Assembly (NCBI RefSeq): GCF_030131845.1
Contig: NZ_JASKYM010000002.1
Coordinates: 566,510 to 630,509 of the forward strand
DNA length: 64,000 nt
DNA from: Romboutsia sedimentorum
GTDB lineage: Bacteria > Bacillota > Clostridia > Peptostreptococcales > Peptostreptococcaceae
Direction: 5' to 3'
In this document: positions 54,722 through 63,534 of the stretch, piece by piece
How the letters are laid out: each line of letters opens with the position of its first letter
How positions within the stretch are numbered: position 1 is the first letter of the stretch
Made by a program: the position numbers and the translations under genes
The notes under the pieces: model-generated
Told to the model about the DNA's origin: nothing
The model's database searches: none
The model's input: only the letters and a program-made list of their open reading frames with translations

Positions 54722-55429
54722 ATGAATACAAGTTTTTTTGCAGAATTAATAGGAACGATGATGTTAGTATTACTAGGAGATGCAGTTGTTGCAAATGTAA
54801 TACTTAAAAATACAAAAGGGCATAATGGTGGAATAATATCAATAACTGCTGGATGGGCATTTGCTGTTGCAATACCTGTGTTTATATTTGGAAATATAAG
54901 TGGAGCTCATTTTAATCCTGCAGTTACAATAGCACTAGCATCAATAGGAAACTTCCCATGGGCAGACGTTCCAATGTACTTAATAGCACAATTTTTAGGT
55001 GCATTTATAGGAGCTGCTTTAGTGTTAGTTTCTTACTTTGATCATTTTAAACTAACAGATGATAAAGCTACTAAGTTAGGCGTGTTTTGTACAAGTCCAG
55101 AAGTTAGAAATTTAAAGTTAAATTTTGTAACAGAATTTATAGGTACATTTATATTAATGTTTGCTATATTAGGAATAGGAGCTTCTAAATTAGCAGATGG
55201 TATAAGTCCTATGGCAGTAGGTATAGTAGTATGGGGAATAGGTTTAAGTTTAGGAGGACCAACAGGATATGCTATAAATCCAGCAAGAGACTTAGGTCCA
55301 AGACTTGCACATTTTCTATTACCAGTTCCAGATAAAGGAGACTCTGACTGGAGATATGCTTTAATACCAGTTATAGGCCCAATATGTGGAGCAGTATTTT
55401 CAGCATTTGTATATAATATGATATTTTAA
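54722..55429 (+). CDS. glpF: Glycerol uptake facilitator (aquaglyceroporin)
   Basis: 235 residues with six membrane helices and two half-helices bearing NPA motifs (GAHFNPAVTIAL and YAINPARDLGPR). The Asp after the second NPAR favours glycerol over water. It allows diffusion of glycerol or propanediol into the cell for the dehydratase. Start at ATG 54722 after GGGGGG; an in-frame upstream ATG (54692) lies in the hairpin region. No glycerol kinase gene is adjacent. Confidence 0.92.
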   Translation: MNTSFFAELIGTMMLVLLGDAVVANVILKNTKGHNGGIISITAGWAFAVAIPVFIFGNISGAHFNPAVTIALASIGNFPWADVPMYLIAQFLGAFIGAALVLVSYFDHFKLTDDKATKLGVFCTSPEVRNLKLNFVTEFIGTFILMFAILGIGASKLADGISPMAVGIVVWGIGLSLGGPTGYAINPARDLGPRLAHFLLPVPDKGDSDWRYALIPVIGPICGAVFSAFVYNMIF

Positions 55430-55439
55430 ATATAGAGGG

Positions 55440-55486
55440 TGCTTCAAAATGATTTTTTTAACAAATCATTTTGAAGCATTTTTTTA
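55440..55486 (+). terminator. Intrinsic terminator of the glycerol operon
   Basis: TGCTTCAAAATGATTT/AAATCATTTTGAAGCA is followed by a T tract. Confidence 0.9.
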
Positions 55487-55600
55487 TTGTTTACTGTATA
55501 GGATACGTTTTAAACAATGTGTTTTATATACTAAAAATGTTTAAATAAAAACATACACGGGTATAATTACATTAAATAAAAGTTAAGGGAGAACTTAAAT

Positions 55601-55792
55601 ATGATAAAAGTATGTCCATATTGTTCAAACATAGATGTAGATAAATTGAAAAAAATATCTGGAGAAGAAAACGTAAAAACTGGCTGTATAGGTGCATGTA
55701 GAACGTATTCAAAAGAAGCAGTAGGAAAAATAGATGGAGAACTTGTAATAAAGCAAAATGAAGAAGATTTATTCAAAATATGTAAAAAATAA
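55601..55792 (+). CDS. Small Cys-rich protein, DUF1450/YuzB-like
   Basis: 63 residues with a CPYC pair at 5-8 and a GCIGACRTY block at about 28-36, then KIDGELVIKQNEEDLF. The layout resembles the small thioredoxin-like DUF1450 proteins. The paired cysteines suggest a redox or metal role. Single gene; SD AGGGAG. Confidence 0.65.
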   Translation: MIKVCPYCSNIDVDKLKKISGEENVKTGCIGACRTYSKEAVGKIDGELVIKQNEEDLFKICKK

Positions 55793-55847
55793 AAATAAAT
55801 AGTATCTTTTAATGATTTTAGTTTAAAAGATACTATTTATTTTTTTG
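55793..55847. terminator. Bidirectional terminator
   Basis: A stem of nearly 20 bp (AATAGTATCTTTTAA with TTAAAAGATACTATT) has T tracts on both strands, between two convergent genes. Confidence 0.8.
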
Positions 55848-55852
55848 TACTT

Positions 55853-56722
55853 TTAAAGATTAGAATAATAATCAACTACAAAATCTTTGAAAATTTTAGC
55901 ACGAGAACTCATGTAATTATCAGGATGCCAAGAAATATTTAAATAGCGTTTACAAGGTGGATCTATTACATGCAATAGTTTTATAGATTCATCACTTGTA
56001 ATATTCCAAGTGATTTGAGGTATAAAACTAATCCCAAAACCCGCTCTTATAAGGTTTCTAATTATCTCGGGAACATCACTTTCAAATACTGTATTTGGTG
56101 TAAACCCTGCAGATAAACATAACTTATCTGAAATTTTTCTAAAGGGCTTAGTAGCTTCGAAACTAATAAAATTTTCATTAGAGGCTTCTTTTAAGTAGAT
56201 ACTGTCTTTTTTAGACAAAGGATTATCAGTAGATACGCCTATAAACATTTCTTCTTCTATAAGCGTTATAGAGTAAGGATTTTTTAATTCTTCTAAAGTA
56301 GAAGAAATACAAAAATCGAAAGTATGATAATTTAGTGAATGAATGTTATGTTGTAAAAGTTTAAACGTTGTATCGGGATATAAAAATCTAAAATCTACAA
56401 CTAGTTTAGATATAGTACTTGATCCAGCAAATACTAAAAGTTTTATTTCAAGGTCTAGTTTGTTATTCATATCAAGAAGTTTGTTTTTTCCAGATTCCAA
56501 GATACTTAAAGCTTCATCTACCGTTTTTAAAAATGATTTACCATTTTTATTTAATTTTATGGTTCTTCCATTCCTATCAAATAGATCAACGCCTAATTCC
56601 TTTTCTAAAGTATGTATAGACCGGCTTAAAGCAGGTTGTACAATGTTTAATTCTTTTGAACTTTTAGTGATGTGTTCAGTTCTAGCTACATTTTGAAAAT
56701 ATTTCAAATGTATTAATTCCAT
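55853..56722 (-). CDS. LysR-family transcriptional regulator
   Basis: 289 residues: N-terminal winged HTH (FQNVARTEHITKSSKELNIVQPALSRSI with LEKELGVDLFDRNGRTI) and a C-terminal effector-binding domain. It is transcribed away from the succinate/propionate genes, the usual arrangement for a LysR activator of the divergent operon. GGTGAG lies 9 nt before ATG 56722. The effector is unknown; an organic acid or CoA intermediate is plausible. Confidence 0.9.
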   Translation of the reverse strand: MELIHLKYFQNVARTEHITKSSKELNIVQPALSRSIHTLEKELGVDLFDRNGRTIKLNKNGKSFLKTVDEALSILESGKNKLLDMNNKLDLEIKLLVFAGSSTISKLVVDFRFLYPDTTFKLLQHNIHSLNYHTFDFCISSTLEELKNPYSITLIEEEMFIGVSTDNPLSKKDSIYLKEASNENFISFEATKPFRKISDKLCLSAGFTPNTVFESDVPEIIRNLIRAGFGISFIPQITWNITSDESIKLLHVIDPPCKRYLNISWHPDNYMSSRAKIFKDFVVDYYSNL

Positions 56723-56754
56723 ATTTACAACTCACCATCCTAAGTAATTGAATA

Positions 56755-56803
56755 TAACAAATTTGTTAATGCTATATAACAAATTATATATTACTACTTG
56801 TTA
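56755..56803. promoter_or_regulatory. Candidate LysR operator in the divergent intergenic region
   Basis: TAACAAATTTGTTA (56755-56768) is a perfect dyad. It is followed by TAACAA (56777-56782) and TTGTTA (56798-56803), the same half-sites further apart. One strong dyad plus a looser second site matches the recognition/activation layout of LysR regulators. Confidence 0.55.
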
Positions 56804-56951
56804 ATATACCAACATAAATTAAAAGTGTAAATGTAAAAAAAATTCTAAAAGAGACTGTAACGTGTACACGAAAAAATTACGATTTGCAAATGAACTTAAA
56901 TACCAAAACAAAAGATATAAATATGAAAACTATAAAAAGGAGGTATGTTAT

Positions 56952-58325
56952 ATGAGTTTTAACTTTGCAGATGTATTTTTAAATCAGTTTATGCTGATGT
57001 TTATTGCAATAGTTACTGGTTTGCTCTTTGGGAAAATAAAATTTGGCAAATTTAGCTTTGGTATATCTGGAGCATTATTTACAGGGCTTTTAGTAGGATG
57101 GGCTACATTTAAATATGCAAAAGGTGTACCTGAAGGTGCAGTAGCTTTTGATGCATCACAAAAATTATTATCAGAAGGCGTAATATCAAGTAATTTATTT
57201 GAAATATTTTTAATGCTATTTGTTTGTGCAGTGGGACTTTTAGCAGCAAAGGATATGGGAATTGTCTTAAAAAAATATGGGCTGAAGTTTGTTATTTTAG
57301 GAATGGTTATAACATTTACAAGTGCAGCGGCTACATATGGTGCAACCTTATTTAGCAAAGACTCAAATCAATATGAAATTTCAGGAGTATATACAGGTGC
57401 GCTTACAAGTTCTCCAGGGCTTGCAGCAGCTATAGAAACTGCAAGAGGGCATGCAACAGAAAAAGCAGCTGAATATGAAAGTATGAATAGTAAAGAAAAA
57501 GAAAAGTTTTTGGAAATGGCAGGAGTAGAGAATATACCAAAAGACGTTGAAACATTTAAGCTAAGTGATGAAATTAAAGATCAATATGTAACAAATGCAG
57601 AAGCTAGCATAGGTGCAGGCCATGCAATAGGATATCCATTTGGAGTATTGATAGTAATATTAGCAGTTAACTTTTTTCCAGTTATCTTTAAAATCGATAT
57701 CGAGAAGGAAAAATTACAATATAAAAGAGAATTAGAAGATGCCAGAAAATCAAGTAGTTCATCTAAAATAATAAAGGAATCTAAGTTTGATATAGCAGGA
57801 TTTACACTAGCATGCGGTTTTGGATATATCATTGGAAATATAAATATATATCTACCGTTTATAGGGTATTTTAGTTTGGGATCAACGGGTGGAGTATTAA
57901 TAGGAGCACTTATTTTAGGTTATATAGGAAAGATTGGAAGTATAAGTTTTAGAATGGACTCAAAAACTCTAGGCATAATAAGAGATCTTGCACTAGCATT
58001 TTTCTTAGGTATAGTAGGGCTTAGATATGGATATAAGGCTGTAGATGCACTAGTTGGCGCAGGAGCTTATTTGGCAGTTATTTCATTAATTGTTGGGATA
58101 GTAGGTATGTTTGGTGGATTCTTACTAGGAAAGTATGTACTTAAGATTAATTGGCCAATGCTATCAGGTGCTATATGTGGTGGTATGACGTCTACCCCTG
58201 GACTTGGCGCTGCAGTAGAAGCTTTAGGAAGTGATGAGCCAGCAGCTGGATATGGAGCAACCTATCCATTTGCATTATTAGGAATGGTTATATTTACAAT
58301 TATACTTCACAAGTTACCGATGTAG
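56952..58325 (+). CDS. AspT/YidE/YbjL-family transporter, possible succinate/propionate exchanger
   Basis: 457 residues with two homologous membrane halves. Each carries the family motif: GVYTGALTSSPGLAAAIETA in the first and GAICGGMTSTPGLGAAVEAL in the second. A hydrophilic loop (about 185-285) lies between them. Known AspT exchanges aspartate for alanine. Here the neighbours all belong to succinate decarboxylation, so a dicarboxylate/monocarboxylate exchange is a reasonable guess, not shown by sequence. ATG 56952 follows AAGGAGG; the longer frame from 56862 has no ribosome site. Confidence 0.85.
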   Translation: MSFNFADVFLNQFMLMFIAIVTGLLFGKIKFGKFSFGISGALFTGLLVGWATFKYAKGVPEGAVAFDASQKLLSEGVISSNLFEIFLMLFVCAVGLLAAKDMGIVLKKYGLKFVILGMVITFTSAAATYGATLFSKDSNQYEISGVYTGALTSSPGLAAAIETARGHATEKAAEYESMNSKEKEKFLEMAGVENIPKDVETFKLSDEIKDQYVTNAEASIGAGHAIGYPFGVLIVILAVNFFPVIFKIDIEKEKLQYKRELEDARKSSSSSKIIKESKFDIAGFTLACGFGYIIGNINIYLPFIGYFSLGSTGGVLIGALILGYIGKIGSISFRMDSKTLGIIRDLALAFFLGIVGLRYGYKAVDALVGAGAYLAVISLIVGIVGMFGGFLLGKYVLKINWPMLSGAICGGMTSTPGLGAAVEALGSDEPAAGYGATYPFALLGMVIFTIILHKLPM

Positions 58326-58417
58326 AATTTGATTAACAAATGAGATAACAAAACTTATTAAGATTATTAATATCTATTAAAAGGATAGCTTAAATAATAC
58401 TGAGTGGGGGGAGACTC

Positions 58418-59935
58418 ATGGATAGTAGATTAAGATGTAGAGAGTTAAAAAGTAAAGTAATGAGCGCAAAGGAAGCTGCTAAATTTTTTAAAGACGGCAT
58501 GGTTGTAGGTACTAGTGGGTTTACACCAGCAGGATATCCAAAAGCAGTTCCATTAGAAATAGCAAATAGAGCAAAGAATGGAGAAAAAATAGGTTTAACG
58601 ATAATAACTGGTGCATCAGTAGGGCCAGAACTAGATGGTGAATTATCAGAATCAGGAGTTATGAAAAGAAGATACCCTTATCAAACTAATTCAACTTGTA
58701 GAAATAAAATAAACAATTCAGATATAAATTACTGTGATATGCACTTAAGTCATACACCTCAATGGGTTAAATATGGATTCTTTGGGAATATGGATATAGC
58801 AATAGTAGAAGCTGTAGCCATAACGAAAGAAGGTCATATAATACCGTCAACTTCAATAGGGAATTCAAATGTTTTTGTAGAATATGCAGATAAAATTATT
58901 GTAGAAATAAATACATCACAACCTTTAGAATTAGAAGGAATTCATGATATATATAATGTTGATATACCACCATTTAGAAAACCTATCCCTTTAACCAAAG
59001 TAGACGATAAAATAGGAACAAATTATATTAATTGTAATAAAGAAAAGATATTAGGAATAGTATTTACAGACATAAAAGACAAGACAAGACCAGTTAGTAA
59101 AATAGATGATGTATCTAAGAAAATGGCAGATAATCTAATTGAGTTTTTAGAAAATGAAGTTAGAGAGAATAGACTACCTGAGAATTTACTTCCTCTACAA
59201 TCAGGCGTAGGAAGCGTAGCAAACGCAGTGATGGGGGGATTAGTTAATTCAAAATTCAAAGATTTAGTTGTTTATTCTGAGGTTATTCAAGACAGTGTAA
59301 TAGATTTAATAGAAGCTGGTAAAGTTAAATTTGCATCTGGAACATCTTTAACTATATCACCCGAGAGATTGGATGATTTTTATAGTAAATTTAACAACTA
59401 TAAAGATAAATTAATACTTAGACCTCAAGAAATAAGCAACAGCCCAGAAATCGCAAGACGATTAGGTGTTATAGCTATAAATACAGCGATAGAGGTTGAT
59501 ATTTACGGAAATGTAAACTCAACAAATATAATGGGAAGTAGAATGATGAATGGCATAGGTGGATCTGGAGATTTTGCTAGAAATGGATACTTAACAATAT
59601 TTACCACAGAATCAATTGCTAAAAATGGTGACATATCAAGTATAGTACCTATGGTATCGCATCATGATCATAGTGAACATGATGTAATGGTAATTGTTAC
59701 AGAACAAGGAGTAGCTGATTTAAGAGGCTTGTCTCCAAAAGAAAGAGCTATTAAAATAATTGAAAATTGTGCACATCCAGATTATAAAGAAGCTTTATAC
59801 AAGTATTTCAATGAAGCCTGTGAAGGAAAGTACAAACATACTCCACATGTTTTATCAAAATCATTGTCTTGGCATGATAGATTTATGAAAACTGGAAGTA
59901 TGGAAAACAAAGAGTCGCTATCTCAAAATAATTAA
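58418..59935 (+). CDS. Succinyl-CoA:acyl CoA-transferase (Cat1/ScpC type)
   Basis: 505 residues of the acetyl-CoA hydrolase/transferase family. The N-terminus has VVGTSGFTPAGYPKAVPLE; the catalytic Glu is in VYSEVIQDS; the CoA loops are GIGGSGDFARNGYL and VTEQGVADLRGL. It would move CoA from propionyl-CoA (or acetyl-CoA) to succinate, making succinyl-CoA without ATP. The SD GGGGGGAG sits in the loop of a small hairpin (TGAGT 58401-58405 with ACTCA 58414-58418). Confidence 0.92.
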   Translation: MDSRLRCRELKSKVMSAKEAAKFFKDGMVVGTSGFTPAGYPKAVPLEIANRAKNGEKIGLTIITGASVGPELDGELSESGVMKRRYPYQTNSTCRNKINNSDINYCDMHLSHTPQWVKYGFFGNMDIAIVEAVAITKEGHIIPSTSIGNSNVFVEYADKIIVEINTSQPLELEGIHDIYNVDIPPFRKPIPLTKVDDKIGTNYINCNKEKILGIVFTDIKDKTRPVSKIDDVSKKMADNLIEFLENEVRENRLPENLLPLQSGVGSVANAVMGGLVNSKFKDLVVYSEVIQDSVIDLIEAGKVKFASGTSLTISPERLDDFYSKFNNYKDKLILRPQEISNSPEIARRLGVIAINTAIEVDIYGNVNSTNIMGSRMMNGIGGSGDFARNGYLTIFTTESIAKNGDISSIVPMVSHHDHSEHDVMVIVTEQGVADLRGLSPKERAIKIIENCAHPDYKEALYKYFNEACEGKYKHTPHVLSKSLSWHDRFMKTGSMENKESLSQNN

Positions 59936-59967
59936 AATATATCAATTATAAATCTTTAATATATAAA

Positions 59968-60009
59968 GTCTATCATAGGATTTAAAAAGTACTAAACCTT
60001 ATGATAGAC
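59968..60009 (+). terminator. Hairpin between CoA transferase and mutase genes
   Basis: GTCTATCATA (59968-59977) pairs with TATGATAGAC (60000-60009). No T tract follows, so it may be a processing or stabilising element. Confidence 0.4.
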
Positions 60010-60030
60010 AAATAATAAGGGGGATGCTGT

Positions 60031-61701
60031 ATGACTAACAACAAAGAACAAATCCAAAATGGATTTGACAAGTGGGAAGAAGACAAAGTAAAAAAAAGTT
60101 TGGCCAAGTTTCCAGAAAGAAAAGAACACTTTGAATTTGACACAAGAGAGGAAGTAAAAAGATTATATACTCCGCTAGATGCTAACATTGATTATGAAAA
60201 TGAATTAGGATTTCCAGGGCAGTATCCATTTACAAGAGGGGTTCAGCCAACTATGTACAGGGGTAAGTTTTGGACAATGAGAATGTATGCAGGATTTGCT
60301 ACAGCAGAAGAATCAAATCAAAGATATAAATATCTAATAGAGCAAGGGTCTATGGGGCTTTCAGTTGCATTTGATTTACCAACACAAATGGGCTATGACT
60401 CAGATGATTCAATAGCTGAAGGTGAAGTAGGTAAAGTTGGAGTTTGTATAGATTCATTAGCTGATATGGAAATATTATTTGATGGAATACCACTAGATAA
60501 GGTATCTACATCAATGACAATAAATGCACCAGCAACAGTACTACTTGCAATGTATATTGCAGTTGCTCAAAAACAAGGAGTTAGTGCAGACAAACTAAGA
60601 GGAACTATTCAAAATGATATATTAAAAGAATATGTAGCAAGAGGAACATATATATTCCCAGTAAAACCTTCAATGAGATTAATAACAGACATATTTGAGT
60701 ATTGTTCAAAAGAAGTTCCAAAATGGAACACAATAAGTATTTCAGGATATCACATAAGAGAAGCTGGAGCAAATGCAGTACAAGAAGTAGCATTTACACT
60801 AGCTGATGGTATAGCTTATGTTAACGCAGCAATAGAAGCCGGTCTTCATGTTGATGATTTTGCACCAAGGTTATCTTTCTTCTTCAATGCGCATAACAAT
60901 CTATTAGAAGAGGTTTCAAAATTTAGAGCAGCAAGAAGAATATGGTCAAAAATAATGAAAGAAAGATTTGGATCAACTAACCCTAAATCATGGGCTCTTA
61001 AATTCCATACTCAAACAGCAGGATGCACACTAACAGCTCAGCAGCCAGAAAATAATATAGTAAGGGTTGCAATTCAAACATTAGCAGCAGTTCTTGGAGG
61101 TACTCAATCACTACATACAAACTCCAAAGATGAGGCTTTAGCACTTCCAAGTGAAGATTCAGTAATGGTAGCACTTAGAACACAACAAATAGTAGCACAC
61201 GAAAGTGGAGTAGCAGATAGCATAGATCCTCTTGCTGGTTCATATTATATAGAGAGCTTGACTAATCAAATAGAAGAAGAAGCTTTAAATATTATAAATA
61301 AAATAGATGAATTAGGTGGAGCACCACAAGCAATAGAAAAAGGATTTATTCAACAAGAAATAATGGATAGTGCATATAAATATCAAAAGGATATAGAAAA
61401 TAATGAAAAAATAATTGTTGGTGTTAATAAGTTCCAAGTAGAAGAAGAATCACCAAAAGGATTATTAAAAGTAGATCCTATGGTAGGAGAAAGACAAATA
61501 GCAAAAATAAAAGCCCTTAAAGAAAAAAGAGACAATGATAAAGTTAAACAAACTCTAAAAGATTTAAGAAATGCATGTAAAAGCAGTGAAAATGTAATGC
61601 CATATATATTAGAAGCAGTTAAAGAATATGCTACATTAGGTGAAATATGTGGAGTTATGAGAGAAGAATTTGGTGAATATAAACAAACAGTTATGATATA
61701 G
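60031..61701 (+). CDS. Methylmalonyl-CoA mutase, catalytic (large) subunit
   Basis: 556 residues: the substrate-binding TIM barrel of B12-dependent acyl-CoA mutases without the C-terminal B12 domain, which is encoded separately by the next gene. [58 protein letters not shown] and [18 protein letters not shown] are clear. The Arg in VARGTY, which binds the substrate carboxylate, is kept, favouring methylmalonyl-CoA over isobutyryl-CoA. The Tyr89 position of the Propionibacterium enzyme is Gln, as in many split-type mutases. It interconverts succinyl-CoA and (R)-methylmalonyl-CoA. Confidence 0.93.
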   Translation: MTNNKEQIQNGFDKWEEDKVKKSLAKFPERKEHFEFDTREEVKRLYTPLDANIDYENELGFPGQYPFTRGVQPTMYRGKFWTMRMYAGFATAEESNQRYKYLIEQGSMGLSVAFDLPTQMGYDSDDSIAEGEVGKVGVCIDSLADMEILFDGIPLDKVSTSMTINAPATVLLAMYIAVAQKQGVSADKLRGTIQNDILKEYVARGTYIFPVKPSMRLITDIFEYCSKEVPKWNTISISGYHIREAGANAVQEVAFTLADGIAYVNAAIEAGLHVDDFAPRLSFFFNAHNNLLEEVSKFRAARRIWSKIMKERFGSTNPKSWALKFHTQTAGCTLTAQQPENNIVRVAIQTLAAVLGGTQSLHTNSKDEALALPSEDSVMVALRTQQIVAHESGVADSIDPLAGSYYIESLTNQIEEEALNIINKIDELGGAPQAIEKGFIQQEIMDSAYKYQKDIENNEKIIVGVNKFQVEEESPKGLLKVDPMVGERQIAKIKALKEKRDNDKVKQTLKDLRNACKSSENVMPYILEAVKEYATLGEICGVMREEFGEYKQTVMI

Positions 61702-61717
61702 GGGGGTAATTAAAGAT

Positions 61718-62119
61718 ATGAGACCAATAAGAGTATTAGTTGCAAAGCCAGGCCTTGATGGTCATGATAGAGGTGCTAAGGTAATCGCTCGTGCCTTAAG
61801 AGATGCAGGTATGGAAGTAATATATACGGGACTTCGTCAAACTCCTGAACAAATAGTCGCATCAGCTATACAAGAGGATGTTGATGTTATTGCTATGAGC
61901 ATTTTATCAGGAGCACATAACCATTTATTGCCAAAGGTTGCAGATTTACTAAAATCAGAAGAAGTAAATGACATATTAATAATAGGTGGAGGAGTTATAC
62001 CAGAAGATGATATACCAGGGTTAAAAGAAAAAGGAATAGCTGAAATTTTTACTCCTGGTACACCAACTTCTGTGACAATAGATTTTATAAGAGAAAATAT
62101 TAAAAAAGACTTAGCTTAA
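61718..62119 (+). CDS. Methylmalonyl-CoA mutase, cobalamin-binding subunit
   Basis: 133 residues of the B12-binding Rossmann domain with the DxHxxG motif in [27 protein letters not shown] and [17 protein letters not shown]. It pairs with the preceding 556-residue protein to make the full mutase. Start at ATG 61718 after GGGGGG. Confidence 0.94.
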   Translation: MRPIRVLVAKPGLDGHDRGAKVIARALRDAGMEVIYTGLRQTPEQIVASAIQEDVDVIAMSILSGAHNHLLPKVADLLKSEEVNDILIIGGGVIPEDDIPGLKEKGIAEIFTPGTPTSVTIDFIRENIKKDLA

Positions 62120-62134
62120 AAAAGTGAGGATAAT

Positions 62135-63082
62135 ATGAAAAATATAGTGAATGGAGTACTAGAAGGTAAAAAAAGAGATTGTGCTAGACTTATCACTATT
62201 GTAGAAAATGAATCATGTGGATATGAAGAGGCATTAAAAGAAATATACAAATACACTGGAGGGGCTTATGTTGTTGGAATAACTGGTCCCCCTGGTGCTG
62301 GTAAATCCACATTTACTGATAAGTTAGTAAAATTAATTAGAGAAGATGGTAAAAAAGTAGGAATAATAGCAATAGACCCAACAAGCCCTTTTACAAAAGG
62401 TGCAATCCTTGGGGATAGGATTAGAATGAATGATTTAAGCACAGACCCAGGTGTTTTTATAAGATCTATGGGAACTAGAGGAAGCTTAGGTGGTTTATCT
62501 AATGCTACACAAGCAGCTATAAAGGTATTAGATGCTTATGGATGTGATTATATATTTATAGAAACTGTTGGGGTTGGCCAATCTGAAATTGATATAGTAA
62601 AAACAGCTGACACTACTTTAATAGTTATGGTTCCTGGTTTGGGGGATGATATACAAGCTATAAAAGCAGGTGTTATGGAGATTGCAGATGTGTTTGTTAT
62701 AAATAAAGCTGATAAAGATGGAGCTAAAAAAACATCTTTAGAAATAGAAATGATGCTAGATTTTAAAAAGGATTGGGAATTTAGACCACCAGTAAACCTA
62801 GCTATAGCAGAAAACGGACAGGGTGTAGATATAACTTATCAAAATATATTAAAACACAAAGAGTTTTTAGAAAAAAATAATAAATTAAATGATAATAGAT
62901 TAGATAGAAACAGACTTGAGGTCAAAGAATTAGTACAAAGAAAAGTTGCTAAAATGGTAAAAAAATTAGAATACAGTGATGAAGTAGAAGAATTATTAAC
63001 TAAGACTATGACTAAGGAAATAGATCCTTATTCTATAAGTAACATTTTATTTGAAAAAATAACTAATAGTAAAAATTTATAA
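62135..63082 (+). CDS. meaB: MeaB/ArgK GTPase, mutase chaperone
   Basis: A 315-residue G3E GTPase that guards cofactor loading and reactivation of methylmalonyl-CoA mutase. P-loop GPPGAGKST near 50-58, [32 protein letters not shown] and NKADKDGA are present. Its place between the mutase and epimerase genes matches propionate operons. Confidence 0.94.
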   Translation: MKNIVNGVLEGKKRDCARLITIVENESCGYEEALKEIYKYTGGAYVVGITGPPGAGKSTFTDKLVKLIREDGKKVGIIAIDPTSPFTKGAILGDRIRMNDLSTDPGVFIRSMGTRGSLGGLSNATQAAIKVLDAYGCDYIFIETVGVGQSEIDIVKTADTTLIVMVPGLGDDIQAIKAGVMEIADVFVINKADKDGAKKTSLEIEMMLDFKKDWEFRPPVNLAIAENGQGVDITYQNILKHKEFLEKNNKLNDNRLDRNRLEVKELVQRKVAKMVKKLEYSDEVEELLTKTMTKEIDPYSISNILFEKITNSKNL

Positions 63083-63096
63083 GTGGAGGGGTAATG

Positions 63097-63507
63097 ATGG
63101 ATACATTAAGAGTTGACCATGTTGGTATAGCTGTAAATAATTTAGAAGAAACTTTGAAATTTTATGAAGATGTATTGGGGTTAAAATGTGGGGGAACAGA
63201 GATAATAGAAGAACAAAAGGTAAAAGTTGCTTTCTTACCAGTAGGAGAAACAGAACTTGAATTATTAGAGTCAACTACTGAAGATGGTCCAATAGCAAAA
63301 TTTATAGCTAAAAATGGAGGACGTGGAGGAATACAACACGTTGCTGTGAGAGTTTTAAATATAGAAAAAGCAATAGAAGAAGTTAAAGCTAAAGGATATA
63401 AAATGATAGATGAAAAACCTAGATATGGAGCAGGAAATGCTAAAATAGCATTTTGTCATCCAAAGGGAGTAGACGGAGTATTGTTAGAGTTAAGTGAAAG
63501 AAAATAG
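63097..63507 (+). CDS. mce: Methylmalonyl-CoA epimerase
   Basis: A 136-residue vicinal-oxygen-chelate protein that interconverts (R)- and (S)-methylmalonyl-CoA. Metal ligands are in [22 protein letters not shown] and VLLELSE. Two ATGs are adjacent (63094, 63097); the second is better spaced from GGAGGGG. Confidence 0.94.
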   Translation: MDTLRVDHVGIAVNNLEETLKFYEDVLGLKCGGTEIIEEQKVKVAFLPVGETELELLESTTEDGPIAKFIAKNGGRGGIQHVAVRVLNIEKAIEEVKAKGYKMIDEKPRYGAGNAKIAFCHPKGVDGVLLELSERK

Positions 63508-63534
63508 CCAAAATAAATACTTGGGGGTGATTTT

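Noticed and set aside
48141..55429. Bacterial microcompartment operon
   Set aside because: No shell protein genes, and the dehydratase subunits lack encapsulation extensions.
60031..62119. Isobutyryl-CoA or 2-hydroxyisobutyryl-CoA mutase instead of methylmalonyl-CoA mutase
   Set aside because: The carboxylate-binding Arg (VARGTY) is present where those enzymes have Gln, and epimerase and decarboxylase genes follow.
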